Source: an uncultured Propionibacteriaceae bacterium (GTDB taxonomy: Bacteria; Actinomycetota; Actinomycetes; Propionibacteriales; Propionibacteriaceae). From it: a stretch of 5,855 nucleotides of DNA. Under the pieces are notes generated by a model. That model did no database searches and was not told the origin of the DNA. It saw only the letters and a list, made by a program, of their open reading frames with translations. Positions 5,748 through 5,855 of the stretch are shown here, one piece after another (the stretch's first letter is position 1; each line of letters starts with the position of its first letter). Made by a program: the position numbers and the translations under genes. The stretch spans positions 1 to 5,855 of the forward strand of contig CAKZJI010000294.1 of the NCBI GenBank assembly GCA_936941515.1. Direction: 5' to 3'.

Positions 5748-5855
5748 ATGATCGACCATCTAGCCGTGCAGATGCGTGCCGCGGTTGCCGCGCATGCTGA
5801 CCGTCCCGCCACCCGCATCCGCACCGGTGATGACTGGCAGGTGCAGACGTACCGG
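5748..5855 (+). CDS. AMP-forming acyl-CoA synthetase (long-chain fatty-acid-CoA ligase type), N-terminal fragment
   Basis: The first 36 codons only; the gene runs off the right edge. The peptide opens MIDHLAVQMRAAVAAHADRP, followed by ATRIRTGDDWQVQTYR. The pattern of a helix, a HADRPA-like turn, then a short strand with a Trp and TYR is the standard beginning of actinobacterial FadD15-type ligases (usually H-P-D-R-P-A and W...TY..), which activate fatty acids to acyl-CoA through an acyl-AMP. The ATP-binding and catalytic motifs lie outside the window, so the substrate cannot be judged. GGAGGA at 5739-5744, three bases before the ATG, supports this start. It is probably transcribed separately from merR, given the 426-base gap. 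Confidence 0.72.
   Translation, partial: MIDHLAVQMRAAVAAHADRPATRIRTGDDWQVQTYR

Noticed and set aside
1..5855. CRISPR array, insertion sequence or attachment site
   Set aside because: No regularly spaced repeats, no transposase or integrase reading frame, and no terminal inverted repeats were seen.

Overview
The window is high-GC DNA with GTG as well as ATG starts, a Gram-positive-type thioester surface protein, a possibly leaderless regulator gene and an acyl-CoA ligase start. This suggests a high-GC Gram-positive (actinobacterial) chromosome, perhaps a member of the Propionibacteriaceae or a relative; the family-level placement is inference from protein style only.

Layout. Positions 1-231 (+) hold the C-terminal part of a Bug/TctC-type solute-binding protein. 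It stops abruptly, without a stop codon, where it meets head-on (tail to tail) the 3'-truncated gene of a secreted thioester-domain surface protein on the minus strand (924 down to about 214). The two reading frames share about 15-18 bases at the join, so this edge looks like a chimeric junction, either an assembly artefact or an illegitimate recombination. After a 189-base intergenic region with a hairpin, repeats and an inverted repeat, two minus-strand genes form a sugar operon. A MelB-like GPH-family symporter (4413-3052) comes first, followed 42 bases later by an intracellular GH13 alpha-glucosidase (3009-1114) with an unusual N-terminal extension. Divergent to them on the plus strand is a MerR-family regulator with a GyrI-like effector domain (4506-5321). 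Its promoter carries a perfect 9+1+9 palindrome in a long (19-bp) spacer. A 426-base region without a convincing gene follows, containing a nested RNA-type stem structure. The window ends in the first 36 codons of an AMP-forming acyl-CoA synthetase (5748 onward).

How the parts fit. The symporter and hydrolase make a self-contained unit: cation-coupled import of an alpha-glucoside, then cytosolic cleavage, probably of alpha-1,6 bonds judging from the Val after the catalytic Asp. The MerR regulator certainly looks autoregulatory. Its palindrome sits in the only intergenic gap upstream of the sugar operon, so it may control both sides.

The most interesting signals are: an in-frame ATG with a strong Shine-Dalgarno sequence inside the merR gene, exactly at the domain boundary, which could yield a free ligand-binding domain as in TipAL/TipAS; the leaderless-looking merR promoter; the GH13 N-terminal domain; and the junction near 214-231.
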